NCBI RefSeq assembly: GCF_026151205.1
Contig: NC_087077.1
Location: 10,097,983-10,161,982, forward strand
Direction: 5' to 3'
DNA length: 64,000 bases
Origin: Bolinopsis microptera
Lineage: Eukaryota; Ctenophora; Tentaculata; Lobata; Bolinopsidae
Shown: positions 11,263 to 24,199 of the stretch, in pieces
How positions within the stretch are numbered: position 1 is the first letter of the stretch
How the letters are laid out: each line of letters opens with the position of its first letter
Translations under genes and position numbers: made by a program
The notes under the pieces: model-generated
Database searches by the model: none
Told to the model about the DNA's origin: nothing
Seen by the model: the letters and a program-made list of their open reading frames with translations, nothing else

Positions 11263-11485
11263 CCAACTATCCGTTTGCTTTGCCTGAAAGGTGTTCGCAC
11301 AACGAAATTATAATTTCTCGTCTGAAACTTCTCAAAAATTGTTTCGAAAATCGAACTGTCTAAAACAGCATGTTTTGTCAGTATGTATAAAGAGAATGCA
11401 ACAATATCCACATAATATGCACATATCCATTATCCACCTTTCGTCACCTGTCTTTTCCAGACGCCGTCAATGATCCAACTTTGAT

Positions 11486-11609
11486 ATGGAAGCCGTTCCA
11501 CGGCAGAGACTGACAAGAGCCTCCAAACAGAATCAGAGGGACTCAGAGCCAGAAACGGATCAGATGCTTGACCCCATCGATCAGTCATTTAACTGGGGTA
11601 TCATAATTG
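11486..11609 (+). CDS. Putative alternative first coding exon A of the membrane arylsulfatase
   Basis: ATG at 11486 opens 41 codons ending in a donor G|GTGAGT with phase 1, the phase required by the transmembrane exons at 29257 and 33112. The encoded tail is hydrophilic and charged (starts MEAVPRQRLTRASKQNQR, then acidic, ends FNWGIII). A pyrimidine-rich acceptor-like TCTTTTCCAG lies 27 bp upstream (to 11460), so a further 5' UTR exon is possible. An upstream ATG at 11470 has a stop after four codons. Joined to the body at 33112 it would give about 629 residues. The alternative is that it belongs to a separate small gene. Confidence 0.55.
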
Positions 11610-13613
11610 GTGAGTTATTACTTATTATAGACGATTTAATTTTCTAAATTTTCTTTACTCAATTTGTTACTTTGTTGTAAAAGTTGCCGTTTGGCGACAG
11701 CCTCTCTCTCCGCCAAACAAGCAGTACTAAAGAAGTAAAGAAGCCTCCGAGGGTCCTCAAGTAGTGCGAAAGTCTTTTTCTCGAACGGAATAATTTGCTT
11801 ATAATACCAACAACATGTTAGTGCTAATTACCCAATGAACAATCAGCACGTACTCAAATACTGACTGCTGGACGTGCTTCAATTGGACCACTGCACCGAA
11901 CTTAATGTAGGAAATATGTCACGTGGTTTAGTTCCGTGCTTATGATTGGTTTATTTCGGTGCGTTTGTACGTGTTATAAAAATACTTTAGTTTTTTACAA
12001 GCGTATTCTATTATACGGTGTATATAGGTTTAAATTACTTGTTTCGCCCGTGAAATGACTCATGTTTTCTTGTGTTGCCTGCATTCTCCTATTCGATGTG
12101 GCTAGTATTACACTTTAAAGCACTTTCATGAAAGAAAATTGTGACCGAAACTTGTCTGTATCCAATTGAAATTAGTACGCAATTCTGCACTAAAGATTGC
12201 AGCTTCAGTTCCTGATCTAACTATCTAGAAAACATGTATCTCCACTGAGTATACCAGATTAGGCACATAGCCGACACTAAACGAGGGTAGAAGTTGTGTT
12301 TACAGTTTAAGATGTTTCCTTGTATTCTGAAGTCTCATGACACATTATCCTCTCTTCAATGTCAGATCGAGTAATGTTTCATATAAGTAGCCTTTATTTC
12401 GGCAGCATTTTATTATTTTACGTACAAATTCTATTAAGATATTGAAAAGCCACACAAACCCAGCTTATTGTCAAATATAAGGAGTTGCCTGACAATTTGT
12501 GTCCTGATTTTTTAATACTTTCATCACTATTATATTATGACTAAAAAAATTTGAGATACAGATGGAATGTGTGCTTTTATTAAAAGTTTCTGATTCCATT
12601 TTAACTTAAAATCCTGCTCTGCTTCTTCCTGAATCGACTCCAGAGAAGAAAACTCGTTAAATCAGTTACTATCAGTATGCCTATAAGTATAAATGCCGAT
12701 GCGAACCAATCATTGTTTAGAACAATTTTATGATCTCCATTCTCCACAATTCCGATTCGTTTACAATTTATTGAGACCCTTAAACGTAAGTAAACACGGC
12801 GGGTGATACATTTTGGAACGATTTTAAAAACATAAATGCTCTTTTTTCACTGTTATCATGGCATCTCATTTAATATATTTTGAACTTTTTGCATCTTTTT
12901 GATATTAGAAAATCACTTTGAAATGTCAATTCTTTTGCAATGATTGTATTGGCGATTCTGGTAGGATACAAGCAATACGGAAAATAGCAAATCGCGGGTA
13001 GTGCAGCCATTTGCCTTTTGGAATTATTGCTGCTCTTAACATACTTCTCAGGCTCAAATTTGGAGCCTTTAGGTACTCTCAGGTTGGATTGTTCAACAGC
13101 GTGGCATACAAGGTTATAGTCTTTTGCTTAGATTCCTGGCAGTTCAAGATGTACATATAAATTTATAAAAATGATTCTACTATCCGATTTTTTCAATGTT
13201 AAAAATCTAATCATGAAACACGTTTAACCCTAACCATAGTTAAGGGCGTCAATTTTATTCAATTGTTCACAGCGATACCAATTACCAAGTACACAAATCT
13301 CAAATCTGATAGAACGAATAACGGCCGATGCAGGTGCAAAAAAGTACGGTATTAGGTCAATAGTGCGATTCCACACCCACTTATATGCTGACTCTTTCGC
13401 TGATGCACTTGTTTTAATTGAATTTATAATTATATGATTGAAATCCTTTTTGATTTGAGTTATGATTGAAAATAACTTTATTTTGCTTAACAAACATTTA
13501 AAAACATGAGAGTTTTGAGAAACCATTTAAAACTTTTGAGGTAACAGCCATTTGATTTAAACCATTCCCGAGTTTTCTGTAACCATGCCAATTAATGAAG
13601 GAGATCAGAAGAC

Positions 13614-13776
13614 ATGAATGTCGGTTCCCACGAAGAACCAGCTTCAAGTTCCGCTAAATGTGAAGAGGGAGTGGACACAGCTCCGGTGCCGAGGAGACTC
13701 CGTTTTCGTCTCCAAAGAGCCGCCACTCAACCCATCATTGACCTGTACAACAACTACAAGTGGGATCTCAAGGCTC
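13614..13776 (+). CDS. Putative alternative first coding exon B of the membrane arylsulfatase
   Basis: ATG at 13614 opens 54 codons ending in the donor C|GTGAGT, again phase 1. The tail has an acidic first half (EEPASSSAKCEEG), a basic RRLRFRLQR cluster and ends IIDLYNNYKWDLKA, which recalls the LYNWYKG segment in exon C. Joined to 33112 the split codon would read CAT. A competing ATG at 13618 in another frame gives a 75-codon ORF that ignores the donor and looks spurious. AGATCAG before the ATG could also act as an acceptor from exon A, but its polypyrimidine tract is poor. Confidence 0.55.
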
Positions 13777-16160
13777 GTGAGTAACCAGTCACTCGTTGTT
13801 GCATTTATTAAACTGAGTCAAAGAATTAGATATCGAACCAAATAAAGCATGTTCATTTAGCTATTCTCTTTTAGAATAACTCGTTTCGTAACTCGATGAT
13901 CAAATTAAAGTAACATTTTTTAGTTCATGTTATTCAACTGAATCATCGAAATTCAAATCAAGTTGCGCTATCACTATAGTTCGAACTAATTAGCTGTGTG
14001 TAGGGGGTGCACCATGAAAATAAACTTGCTCGGATTTTAAAAATTTTTGTACCATTGTTTTCTAGAGACTGTGAAAATTTTCACAGTACTAAATTTGTCA
14101 TACCTTTTTGGAAAGATCAGTGAGTTTCGTCTAGGTGCCATATTTGATGGTGCGCGGCTTTTGGAGCAAAATTAGCTGTAAAAGTCGCGTAATTTGACCA
14201 AATTTGACCAAATTCGTTGATTTTTGTCGTATTATTTGGATATATCTTCAGTTCCTTGAATAAGATCATTCTGAAAATTGGTGACGACCTTCCAATAGGG
14301 CTTTCACAACTGTCCGAAAAATTTGGTAGATATCGGGGTTGATATAGTGATCAAAATGGGGCAAAATACGCTGCTTTTAGCTGTAACATAATGTCTGATG
14401 GTTGGATATGCTTTAAACTTTTCGGACACTTTCCTTGTAAGTCTATGAGTAAGCTTACCAATTTTTGTTGCAATTAGAGGTCGGGAAAGATACTTAATAT
14501 CTATTTGTTTGAAGAAAATTGTGCTGGCCGAAATTAGCGCTAAAAAACCATCCTACAGTCGGCACGCGCGGCGCGGCTCACTGTCGATGGCGCACTACCT
14601 ACTGTGTGATATTAAAATTAGAAAATTCTGACCTTTTCTCGGGCGGTAAAAAATATGTTTATTCGTGCTTCAGTACAGACTGAGAGGCCCATGAATAAGG
14701 GCCGGTTTGATCACGATTTTGATTATATTTATGGATTATGAAGGAGCACATGTTTTAATTGCAAGTGGAGAATTTTCCTCGACTTTGAAACCATCCTAAA
14801 GTTTAAAATCTGTACTTGCATTTTCTGTAACTTGAAAATATGATTCGACTTCGATTTATATTTTAACCATTTGAAGGTTGTCCAAAGAGTTTGTAAAAAT
14901 GATCGATACTAAGATAGCAAAATAAATTAAGTCACCAAGTTATAACGCTACCTGAGGTGCCGTGTAGTTCTAAGTATGGAACTGGGAGTCGGAACTTTTA
15001 TATACTGATCGAGGATTGATTGTTATGGCGAACGAGATCAAGTTGATTAAATCAATTTTGGAAAGTTTCGGTTTTGAAAAAGATTAATTGTATCATTGCA
15101 GGGATTCAAATTATTGAACCGTATTTTTTGCAGCACCACCGTTTTCAGCGTTCTTTCTCGAACCATTTGTACTGTCTCTTTTAATATTGAATTTAGAGGA
15201 CACCAGGACTGTAAAATTTCATTATCCTATTCCCAAATTGGTTTGGGAAATCATCATGTGTGTCTCAGTATGTGTGTCTCGTGGCACCCGTGATAATTTT
15301 ACAGTGATGAGTAACTCAATTGTACTGACCACATATTTTGTTTGTGAGTGTCTTGTGGTTCACTTTCCTCCAGGACCAGCTTCAATCTGTTTAGAATTAA
15401 GATTTTCAAGCTTAAATCGCTATAACCGAAGCTTATATAAACTGTGGAACTTTGAAACTTAGCTTCCATTCGATCTCCATTTTTTTCACGAGATCATGTA
15501 ACCATAATAATTAAAATTAGGCTCTTTGACATAAAGGTCGCTTTGATGTAAACATGAACAGTTACATGTCCTCCGAGAGCAATACTAATGATGACCAAAA
15601 GGATGGATCTACGATCAAACCCTGGCACAAGACGAAACGCAAAAGATGTAAGAATTGAGGAATTTGTTATGATTATTTCCTGATTATTAATTACTACTGC
15701 ACTTGTAATCGTTAACAGCTTTTTTAGTCGTTTAAGCATGAAATATTTTTAATGTGACTACATGTAAGAAAGCATATCTATTGTCAGAAAATGAAATATT
15801 AGAATTAAGGCATCCTCTGTTCATTTCAGACCACTAATTTTCAGTTTACTACAATAAGAGTCAGGAATATCTCTTATTTCTCTTAAAATATCCTAAATCA
15901 AATAAACTGCAGCCTTATTAGACAACTAATCTTATGAAATTCATAATAAAAAGAGCTAAAATAGTGAAATGACTATAATTTCACTACAATTATCAGGAAA
16001 ATCTAAGTAAACTGTTGCACTGAACGTACGTCTTTCTGCGCTACCTAAATTAATTTTGTATCTCGTTTTTATCTTTCTGAAGCGGTACTAGGGTTGTACA
16101 TAATATTTTACGAATGATTATAACCGTTAATATTATTTAGAAAGTGCATTTGCTTTGGTT
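13777..16160. other. Intronic or intergenic stretch without recognised features
   Basis: No exon is supported here. The stretch around 14000-14640 reads like an old dispersed repeat, with a GC-rich patch (CGGCACGCGCGGCGCGG near 14560), but no boundaries could be set. Confidence 0.35.
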
Positions 16161-16161
16161 T

Positions 16162-16525
16162 TTAGTTTAGACTCTGTAGCTCAGACCTGCTCAGAGTGGT
16201 CTGTAGTTTATACCTGCTCAGAGTGGTCTGTAGTTCAGACCTGCCGATCAGAGTGGTTTGTAGTTTAGACCTGCTCAGAGTGGTCTGTAGTTTAGACCTG
16301 CTCAGAGTGGTCTGTAGTTCAGACCTGCTCAGGGTGGTCTGTAGTTTAGACCTGCTCAGAGTGGTCTGTAGTTCAAACCTGCTCAGAGTGGTCTTTAGTT
16401 CAGACCTGCTCAGGGTGGTCTGTAGTTTAGACCTGCTCAGAGTGGTCTGTAGTTTAGACCTGCTCAGAGTGGTCTGTAGTTCAGACCTGTTCAGAGTGGT
16501 CTGTAGTTTAGACCTGCTTACGCTG
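16162..16525. repeat. 27-bp minisatellite, about 13 units
   Basis: The unit begins GTGGTCTGTAGTTTAGACCT and continues GCTCAGA, with C/T variants and one 30-bp unit (CCGATCAGA). As 27 is divisible by 3, a 9-residue repeat ORF stays open on both strands (16162-16530 and 16196-16570). This is an arithmetic effect of the repeat, not evidence of coding. Confidence 0.93.
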
Positions 16526-16924
16526 GTCATTGGTCAACACAACATACCACTGTTGTATGTAGTATTTTGACCAGCGTCCTTTTTAGTTCTTACAGCGGTT
16601 TGCACTACAAACGCTGATCCGTACTAAAATCTCCACACTATTTTGTTGTGAGACCGGAAGTCTAAGTTACCAGTAATGAGTTGCCGCAATATAACAAAGT
16701 GACTAGGAATAAGCTACATGAGCATAAATGTTCACTCTAAATATCCAGCGGACAGTTTTATTTCACGGTACCTACGTTACACAGTTTGCTTACATTGCCT
16801 TGTATATGGGGTACGTAAGGTGTACTTATCCGTGTGTATCAGTTTATATTTTATGAGTCTGCTTCCTGCTGCTTTGTGTTCAGATACGTCCTTATTATTA
16901 AGCTAAATTTGACGACCTTACTTT

Positions 16925-17288
16925 ATGTCTACAAAAGAAAGATACAGGTACAGTGAGCTTCCGACAGAGCCAGTATCTGGTCATAGGAACATGACATCAG
17001 TAGAAGCAGAGGACATTGAATCCTCACCTAACAAATACGTCAACCTTCGTCTGAACAATTCATCAGAGACTGGGGGAACCGGAAGAGAGGTTCCAGAAGA
17101 CACTGGGATCCAGAGTAACATACAGCTGGATGTAGGAGAGATTGAGGAATCTGATGAATTCAAAAACACGACAATTCAAAAACTTTACAACTGGTACAAG
17201 GGTATTTTTGTTGGTTCCATAACGGATTCAGAGGTGGCAGGCATGATCAGCGCTTACGGAATGTCTCTCAAGACTTTCCGCGGTCACC
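16925..17288 (+). CDS. Alternative first coding exon C: 121-residue cytosolic tail
   Basis: ATG at 16925 opens 121 codons and the exon ends C|GTAAGTTCC (phase 1). The tail is polar, with an acidic middle, and ends in a conserved-looking block (TIQKLYNWYKGIFVGSITDS, then EVAGMISAYGMSLKTFRGH). This block is clearly homologous to the end of exon D, so the two arose by duplication of a first exon. It can splice in frame to the stop-containing transmembrane exon at 29257 or to the sulfatase transmembrane exon at 33112. With the latter the product is about 709 aa. Confidence 0.75.
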
Positions 17289-18017
17289 GTAAGTTCCATT
17301 TAGTTTTATTTAGTTTTATTTATTATTTGGAAGAGTGGTTTTCCTTTTATCACGTTCAACCAACGGAAATAAAATGTAATTCTGTTAAGTTCAAGTTGGA
17401 GAACATCTAAACATGGAGCTGGTCAACATTTCGCACTGGTCCTGTCAGTTACTATTTACATTCACAACTGGGTAGTATTCACCTTTAGTGTCCACGAGTT
17501 ACTGGGCAAATTTGTGTTAATGAATCTAAATCTGGGTTCTAACTTATGTGGGTATAGTGAGGCCTTGGAGAGTCGTCTTCAAGCACATTATCCCACGATT
17601 ATCTAGATTAGTAGATTACGAGAATAATCTAAGTCCAAATTACAACTACAACTCAAAATTACGTTGACCTCTACAGGATCTCCCAGCTTGAATTCCTCGT
17701 TTAAAATCAACTAATCACAGAGACGTAACCAATGGGTACACCCTCTCAGCACAACACCATGACACTTATGTCTAGAAGTTGTATTTATAGTGAACAATTA
17801 CGGGATAAGGCCTCATAACACATACAACATACTTAGATGTTTTATGTAAGCCTCTATGAACCATTCCGACAAGTTGTAAATTTGTTAATCTACCCTCCTC
17901 CGTTTGTCCTGTATTTCTGGTTGGGTAGTTGAGTTTTATTTCATCAAATAGTTGATTTCGTCAACGAAATAAAAGTACACTAAGCTACCATCTGAGACCT
18001 GATCAAGCCAGAGCAAC

Positions 18018-18309
18018 ATGACTTTAGTAGAGGACCTGGAAGCATCACCTGATAAACACATCCCCCTAAACCTGGACACACAACCTGTGGAATCAGGAGT
18101 AGCTGTTGAAGATACCATAAGTATCACAGAGCTGAACGGGGGAGAGCGGGTAGCGGACCCGGGGTCTAAGATCCGGACCTTATATAGACGGGTCAAGGGG
18201 GTGTTCGTGGAGCCTATCAGTGAAGAGGAGGACGATCGACTCACAGATAAGGAGGTGGCAGATATTATTAAAGCTTACGGAAGACCGCTCAGAACCATTT
18301 GGATGCATC
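18018..18309 (+). CDS. Alternative first coding exon D: 97-residue cytosolic tail, paralogue of exon C
   Basis: ATG at 18018 opens 97 codons and the exon ends C|GTAAGTTC (phase 1). It shares with exon C the start (VED-LEASPDK vs VEAEDIESSPNK) and the end (IRTLYRRVKGVFVEPIS, then KEVADIIKAYGRPLRTIWMH). Residues change but frame and splice phase are kept, which suggests selection on the protein. Joined to 33112 it would give about 685 aa. Confidence 0.75.
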
Positions 18310-18845
18310 GTAAGTTCTAGATTTGGTTTTTCTGTGTTGTTGTATTGGTCGGGGTTGAGGGGATACAGGGGATGCTGTAACAATACACTTAAATAACTAC
18401 ATAGCTACAACATGTTTTGTTGCAGCAAAATAGCGTAACTTTTGTTGTTTTTTTGGGAAATAAGATTTACTTGGGATTTTGAAACAACTGTTTAATCTTT
18501 TAATGAGGAACACGACGATTTGGGCACGGCAGGCTGCACATATAGTTCTATAAAAGTATAAACAGAAATTAAAATATTATATCAGGGTCGTCCGTAATAA
18601 GCATCGTATGTTTCATTGAATATTGAAAACTGCTAGACTATCGGTTTCGGTTTGTACCTAATTATTTTATGCATGAGTAGTTTAATGAACAGTAACTTAA
18701 TATTATATATCAACGGCTCAAAAATTGTGTATTAAGTGCTCACATAAAACTTTTAATTATGTTACACTAGAAACCCGCCGCTAGTCGAAAGCTTTGTTCG
18801 AGGAAATTTTAAGCATCAGTTATGTTTTAATTTCTCTTCATCATA

Positions 18846-19236
18846 TAGCCCCAAAACGATACTTTTTACCGCATCAAAAAATTTCAATCACAACCAAAGT
18901 TATAAATATATATAGGTATATAGCGTCATGAGGGTAAATGTGAGCTAGTTGTGAAATTCTGATATTTCAATCGAGAATGACAGTCAATTGAATTATTGCC
19001 AGGCAATTAAAATGTTTAACTGCGCAAAGTTATTTGCGTAATTAGAAAACAACAATATTTTTGTTGATTGTGTGTGCGCGGCGTCATGTCAGCATTGTGT
19101 GTAGCTCTAGCGAATTTAGTATCGAAAAAAAGTATCGATACTTTTTACTGCATCAAAATATTGCAATCACAAACAAAGTTATAAGAAGTCATAGCGTGAG
19201 CGTAAATGTGAGCTAGTTTTGAAATTATGACGTATC
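18846..19236. repeat. Diverged direct duplication of about 110 bp
   Basis: CGATACTTTTTACCGCATCA at about 18857 and CGATACTTTTTACTGCATCA at about 19135 each begin a roughly 110-bp segment running through ATCACAAMCAAAGTTATA and GTAAATGTGAGCTAGTT to GAAATT.TGA. The offset is about 278 bp. Probably two copies of an old interspersed element. Confidence 0.6.
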
Positions 19237-20149
19237 ATACAGCATAACAACACGCGTTGTTAATCTGTGGTTGCTCGCGCACGTGCATTTTTATCGTTGC
19301 TACGCAACAGCGCAGTAAACCTTTGCTTAAATAACGCCATTATTCTAACGATTATTTAACCTCACTTCCGACGTTAATTATAAAAAATCTAAAGCCTAAA
19401 TCAAAATTCTAAGAATGCTATAGCCTATTCCTATCCTTTTTCTACAACCCTGCTAAAAATGGCGAGGTTTCCATTTGCGAGCTGGGTTTGGCATCACCAG
19501 AGGGTCATTTTGAGGTCGATTTTCGGTGTTTTTTCTTCTATGTCCCCGTTGCCGGGGAAATTTCGTCAAGTTTAAAATATAATATAGATATGTGATAATG
19601 TGATATGTAAACAGGAAATTTTGGGTGTTTACAAATCATATAAAATAGTAAAGTCATTAGTTTAGGCTTTCAGGATAAATACTTGGAGTAAAGCAATATT
19701 GAAAATGACTAAGTTTGTTGATAAGTTAACTTCGGCGTGACCACAAATTATTTGTGCGGTGTGGATAAAATCTGTCAACACTATAAATTAGCTATAAATA
19801 CCCTGACTTACAACTAATATTGAAGATCATTAATACCGAATTTCGTACTTCTAATTACCTTTATACCTAGTCATCAAATTAAATATCATTTTTATTATCA
19901 TCATAGCTAATCACAGAGCATAACCACAGAAAATGTATCTCCACAAATTGTTGTTGACCGTGCGTTCTGCAGAATAAATTTACACCTAATCATTTTCCTA
20001 CTTTATTATTATGCCTGGTTAATCATCTTTGTTCCGCTTGTTTTCTGTACAGCAGATCAAACTTCTGAATGAATATGAGGGGAAGGCTGCGATCAATATT
20101 CAGCGATATGATAAATCTTTGTCAACATGGCCACGAGTCCGTTAATAGT

Positions 20150-20186
20150 ATGGACCATAACTTTAAACAGAAGATGAGAATTATCC
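20150..20186 (+). CDS. Possible sixth alternative first exon F (12-residue tail)
   Basis: ATG at 20150 opens 12 codons (MDHNFKQKMRII) ending in C|GTGAGTATT, a good phase-1 donor. The upstream frame is closed by stops (TAATAG just before). It fits the pattern of the other first exons but is too short to support on its own. An overlapping ATG at 20127 runs into a stop before the donor. Confidence 0.3.
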
Positions 20187-20349
20187 GTGAGTATTACTAT
20201 TAGATAAATTGACATTTTACATTTATGTTAAGTAAACTTGATGTTTTATGAAAGTATAAAGTTTATTCGGACACAGAAATATTAATATTTAGTGTTCGTT
20301 ATTCCACATGAATTCATCGACAAACAGTTTTATTCCAGTCATGTACAAG

Positions 20350-23300
20350 CTGCCCTAGCAACTAACGAACCAAATTGGGAATTATTCGAGCTCTAACCGA
20401 ACCAAATTTTATCTGTCAAATCTGCCTACCTGCCTAGGTCGATCCAGATGAAATCTGGAACGAGTTTCGTGTCAACGCTTCTCTCCATTTATCCCTATCA
20501 CACATGAGTAAACGCAGCTGGTCAGGTTCCAGTCCAGTGTCTTCAAGAAGGACGTCCGGGAAGGTCTTATGTGGTCGTCCTCGATAACGCTGGCCATAGG
20601 ATGGTTGCCAAAAAAGGAGTTGTTGAGCAGGTTGGTCCTGTAGACGATAGACATGTCCTGCAAAACGAAGTCTTCGTGTCTTTATAGTATCTGTCACAGA
20701 TGGAATCTTTCCGTAAAGAACGGAGTTAGGTGTATGTGATTTCCATGAGATACCAAAGACCCTTCGTAGCATTCTAGTATAAACACCGTCTAGTGCTCTA
20801 ATATCAGCCTTTTTAAGAGTCCAGGTTTCTGCACCATACAGCAGAACAGGTTCTACTGCAGTTCGAAAAATCTTAGTCTTGATCTTCCTAGACATATTAG
20901 ATTTCCAAAAAGCATCTAGACTCTGCAAAGCTTTCCATGCGAGACCTTTCCTGACATTGATGTCTCTGCTTGTTGAGGCTATAAAGGATCCAAGGTACTT
21001 AAAGTCATGAACTTCTTCTAAAGGGATGCCGTTAATAAAGACTCTATCGTCTGAGTTGGCAGGTCGCGGGATGTTATAGGACATGTATTTGGTCTTTTCG
21101 ATGTTAATAAGGAGACCATAACGGGCTGCTATGTCAGAAATGCTTTGGCAAAGGCGGCCATTTTCGCTGAAGCTGTCAGTAATTGTTGCTAGGTCATCGG
21201 CGAAGTCCAAATCAGCAATGTAGTTACTTCCAACTTTAAACCCATCACGTGGGCCTATTGCCAGTCTTAGTATGAAATCCAGGACGATGATAAAAATGAG
21301 AGGTGCAAGAACATCGCCCTGGAGAATTCCGAGGTTGGTAAGGAATTCTAAGGTTATCCCTTCAGGGGTCATGATTTTAGCCTTAGTGTTGATGTAGAGT
21401 GACATAATGGCTTTTATGATTTTTTTAGGAAAGCCGTAGGAAGCCAGTATGTCGGGAAGATGCGATCTGAAGATGCAGTCAAAGGCCTTTGAGAAGTCAA
21501 TAAAGGAGATGACACAAGGAAGCTGGAAGTTCACAACCTCTTCGATGATACGTCTAAGAGCCAGAATCTGTTCACGAGTCCCTCTTCCAGGCCGGAAACC
21601 ATTCTGGTTGTATCGTAGGCGAGGTTCTATGTGGCTCCTGATTCGGTTTAGAAGCAGCCTGTTGTAGATTTTCGTGGCAACAGGGAGGATGGAGATGCCT
21701 CTGCTATTTTCAGGACAAAACTTTTTAGCTCCTTTGGGTATAGGAAGAATGGCAGTGACAAGAAGCTCTTCCGGGGCTTTACCAGTAGCTAGCATGTTGT
21801 TGAACAGAGATAGTAAAGTAGTGTCCAAGTCAACACACTTGTACAGCAGAGAAGAAATTCCGTCATGACCGTACGTGTCCTTTGTCTGCTTGAGAGCTGT
21901 AGATAGTTCATCTGCTGAGAACGGTGACGTTTCAATTGGGAGTTCTGGCTTTTGGACTTCAAAGCTACCCATTCTGATGTTGTCAGCAGGATTGTAAAGC
22001 AGTTTGCTGTAGTGGTCAGTCCACGCCTTTGCTCGATCTGCCTTGTTTCTGTATCCAGGTAATTGAGACATAGATTTAGGCTTATGATTGGTAAGGTCAT
22101 TTATAAGCTTCCACGCAATACCAGAGCTGTTTGACTTCGTCTGCCATGCTGCATACCCTGGTTGGTTTGCGGGTTGCGGAATAAACAGCTGATCTACTTG
22201 ATCAATTGTCTTATTAACAAACGCTTCTTGTATGCTGGTTTCGACCTTCCTGACTTCAAGGGTGGCATCACGGAGGGCTTTAGTAGCAGCTCGTGTCTTT
22301 CTTTTGTGACTATCTTTCAACGCAGCATCTCGTGCCTTGACAGCAGCCCGGTACTCAGGATTAGATGAAATCTGAGCAGTTAGACTAGTCTTCTTCCTTT
22401 TGGGAAGTACTTTCTCTGCTGTGTCATTAATAGCACTTATCATGTTGGTGTATGCATGCTGGTTGTGTTGGACGAGGTCATCAGTCTCGTTCTCTTCATC
22501 CATTAAGGCAGTGAACCTGTTCTGGAGATGGAGTTGGAAGGCTGTTGAAGTTGCAGTGTTACTTTTTAACTCCTCCCAGTCATACTTGATTACCTTAGGT
22601 CGGACGATGTTGGTCCTTATTGACAGCTTGATAGTCGCTGTGACAATCCGATGGTCAGATTGAACCGAAGGATTAATGTATGACTCACAGTTTTTAAGTG
22701 AATTCTGCCATTTTGAGCGAATGAGGATGTGGTCATTCTGATGCAGTTGACCATTTGGTGCTGTCCAAGTCACCTTTTTAGAATGCTTTTTGTTAAACTT
22801 TAGCGCACCGATGGTGAACGCGTTTTCTTGGGCAAAATCGAGAAGATGCTGTCCGTTTCGGTTTGTACATTCATAAAACGCGTTGGTGTTGCAGGTGTCT
22901 TTTCCAAGGTGAGCATTCAGGTCGCCAGCTATAGCTACTACGTCATGAGGTGGAAAAGATCGGACACAAGAAGTTAACTCTGCATAGAACTGTTCAACTT
23001 CAAGGTCTGTAGATACATTAGTAGGTGAATGACAAGTAACTAAGTGTGTGCAAACTTCACCGGTAAAAGAAACAGACATTATCCTGTCTGAAAAGACGTT
23101 ATGGTCGATGTAGCAGCGTTGGGCCCAAGGGGAAAGAAGGAAGCCAAGTCCAAGGAGTGTTCTACTTTTAGGGGGAGGAGATGCTATGAGGAACTTGTAG
23201 CCATCACGCATTATATAAGGAGTCTTCTTAATACGATGCTCTTGAAGAGCAATCACAGGTATGTCAAAGGTTTTGGCTTTGCACACAAGTTCCCATTGCT

Positions 23301-24030
23301 TCCATTCTTCAGTGAGAGATCTTACATTATAAGTAGAAAGGTAAAAGGATTCTGAGATTTTTTTGTTAATTTTTGGTTTTTTGATGGTCCTTCTTTTAAC
23401 CCAGATACCATCAGCTGCTTTTCTCCCCAAAGGGTTTAAAGGTGCAGCGTCATCATGAGCTGGACTATCAGAAGGAGAGGTAGGGGCTGAAGCCCTAGTG
23501 CTGTAGTTGTTTAGTTCGTTGTAATGTTGATAAACGGGTGCGTGGCAATAAACTTTGCGAGTACCAGAGTAAAGCTAGGGGTTGGTAGCCCACTAGCAAC
23601 AAGTCCAAGATCTCAGGCAACTAAAAATGACTGATAAGAGAACTGAGGGTCTGCAGCCACACACAGACAGTGAGGGAGAGTAAAATAGGGGGGTTTTGTG
23701 CCTCAGTACACAGAACCGTAAGTCATCAAGCTGCGAGGAGTTTCTTACAGCAGAAGTAGGCTAGAAACTCTGACATCAACATGTTTCTAGTTAAAAGGGA
23801 GAGTGTTCTGAATAACTCTGATGGCCAGACTGCCATCTTGATGTCCGCTGGAAGTAGTGCGCTTGTCGCATCTGCCACTCAGCATACCTGCAGCAGGCAG
23901 GATCCTCTGAAGCTTTTGCTACACGGCGTTAACTGTATCCGTGCATTACCATTCCCGGGTGTCAGTAGCGCGAGTCTACTGCTCGGACCCACTCCTATCC
24001 AGAGTGAGGAACAAAATCTGACTTCTACAA
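20350..24030 (-). mobile_element. RTE-type LINE, apparently near full length
   Basis: A minus-strand LINE with one long uninterrupted endonuclease plus reverse transcriptase ORF (separate entry). Downstream of the TAG at 20434-20436 is only a short 3' UTR with a GGCAGGTAGGCAG-type short repeat. Upstream of the ORF, 23580-24030 looks like its GC-richer 5' UTR. Outer limits are approximate because no target-site duplication could be fixed by eye. The ORF is undamaged, so the insertion is probably young. It lies in the intron between sulfatase first exons D (or F) and E, in antisense orientation. Confidence 0.8.
20434..23578 (-). CDS. Endonuclease-reverse transcriptase polyprotein of an RTE-clade LINE
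   Basis: More than 1000 codons are open without a break. The N-terminal APE-like endonuclease shows LQEHRI, AIAGDLNAH and a terminal SDHRIV. The reverse transcriptase follows with SFIDFSKAFDCI, ILQGDVLAPLIF and the catalytic FADD in LDFADDLATI. The C-terminus has LLYGAETWTLKK, RRVFGISWKSH and RRLRFAGHVYR with GRP, typical of RTE-like elements. The enzyme would nick target DNA and prime reverse transcription there. No ATG is in frame upstream of the endonuclease; the frame is open back to a TAG at about 23577. Translation may therefore start at a non-AUG codon or be coupled to an upstream ORF, or the true start may be lost. The first ATG lies within the endonuclease domain, at IMRDGYKF. Confidence 0.92.
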
Positions 24031-24199
24031 AGTCACCAAAATGCATGATTTGGGAACTATACATTTAATTTTATGGGCTTTAGTGTAATTAACTGTATAA
24101 TGTATTTTATCAGATGCATTTGTGGAGAAGGTGGTCTACTTGCACCTTTTCCACATTATATAATTCAGGTACATTATAGTGGATATGGGTTGGGATTAA

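Noticed and set aside
11112..11411. 99-codon minus-strand ORF
   Set aside because: Lies across a dispersed GC-rich repeat and shows no domain or splice context.
16162..16570. Repeat ORFs of 122 and 124 codons on opposite strands
   Set aside because: A 27-bp period is a multiple of three, so the open frames follow from the repeat. There is no start context or splice support.
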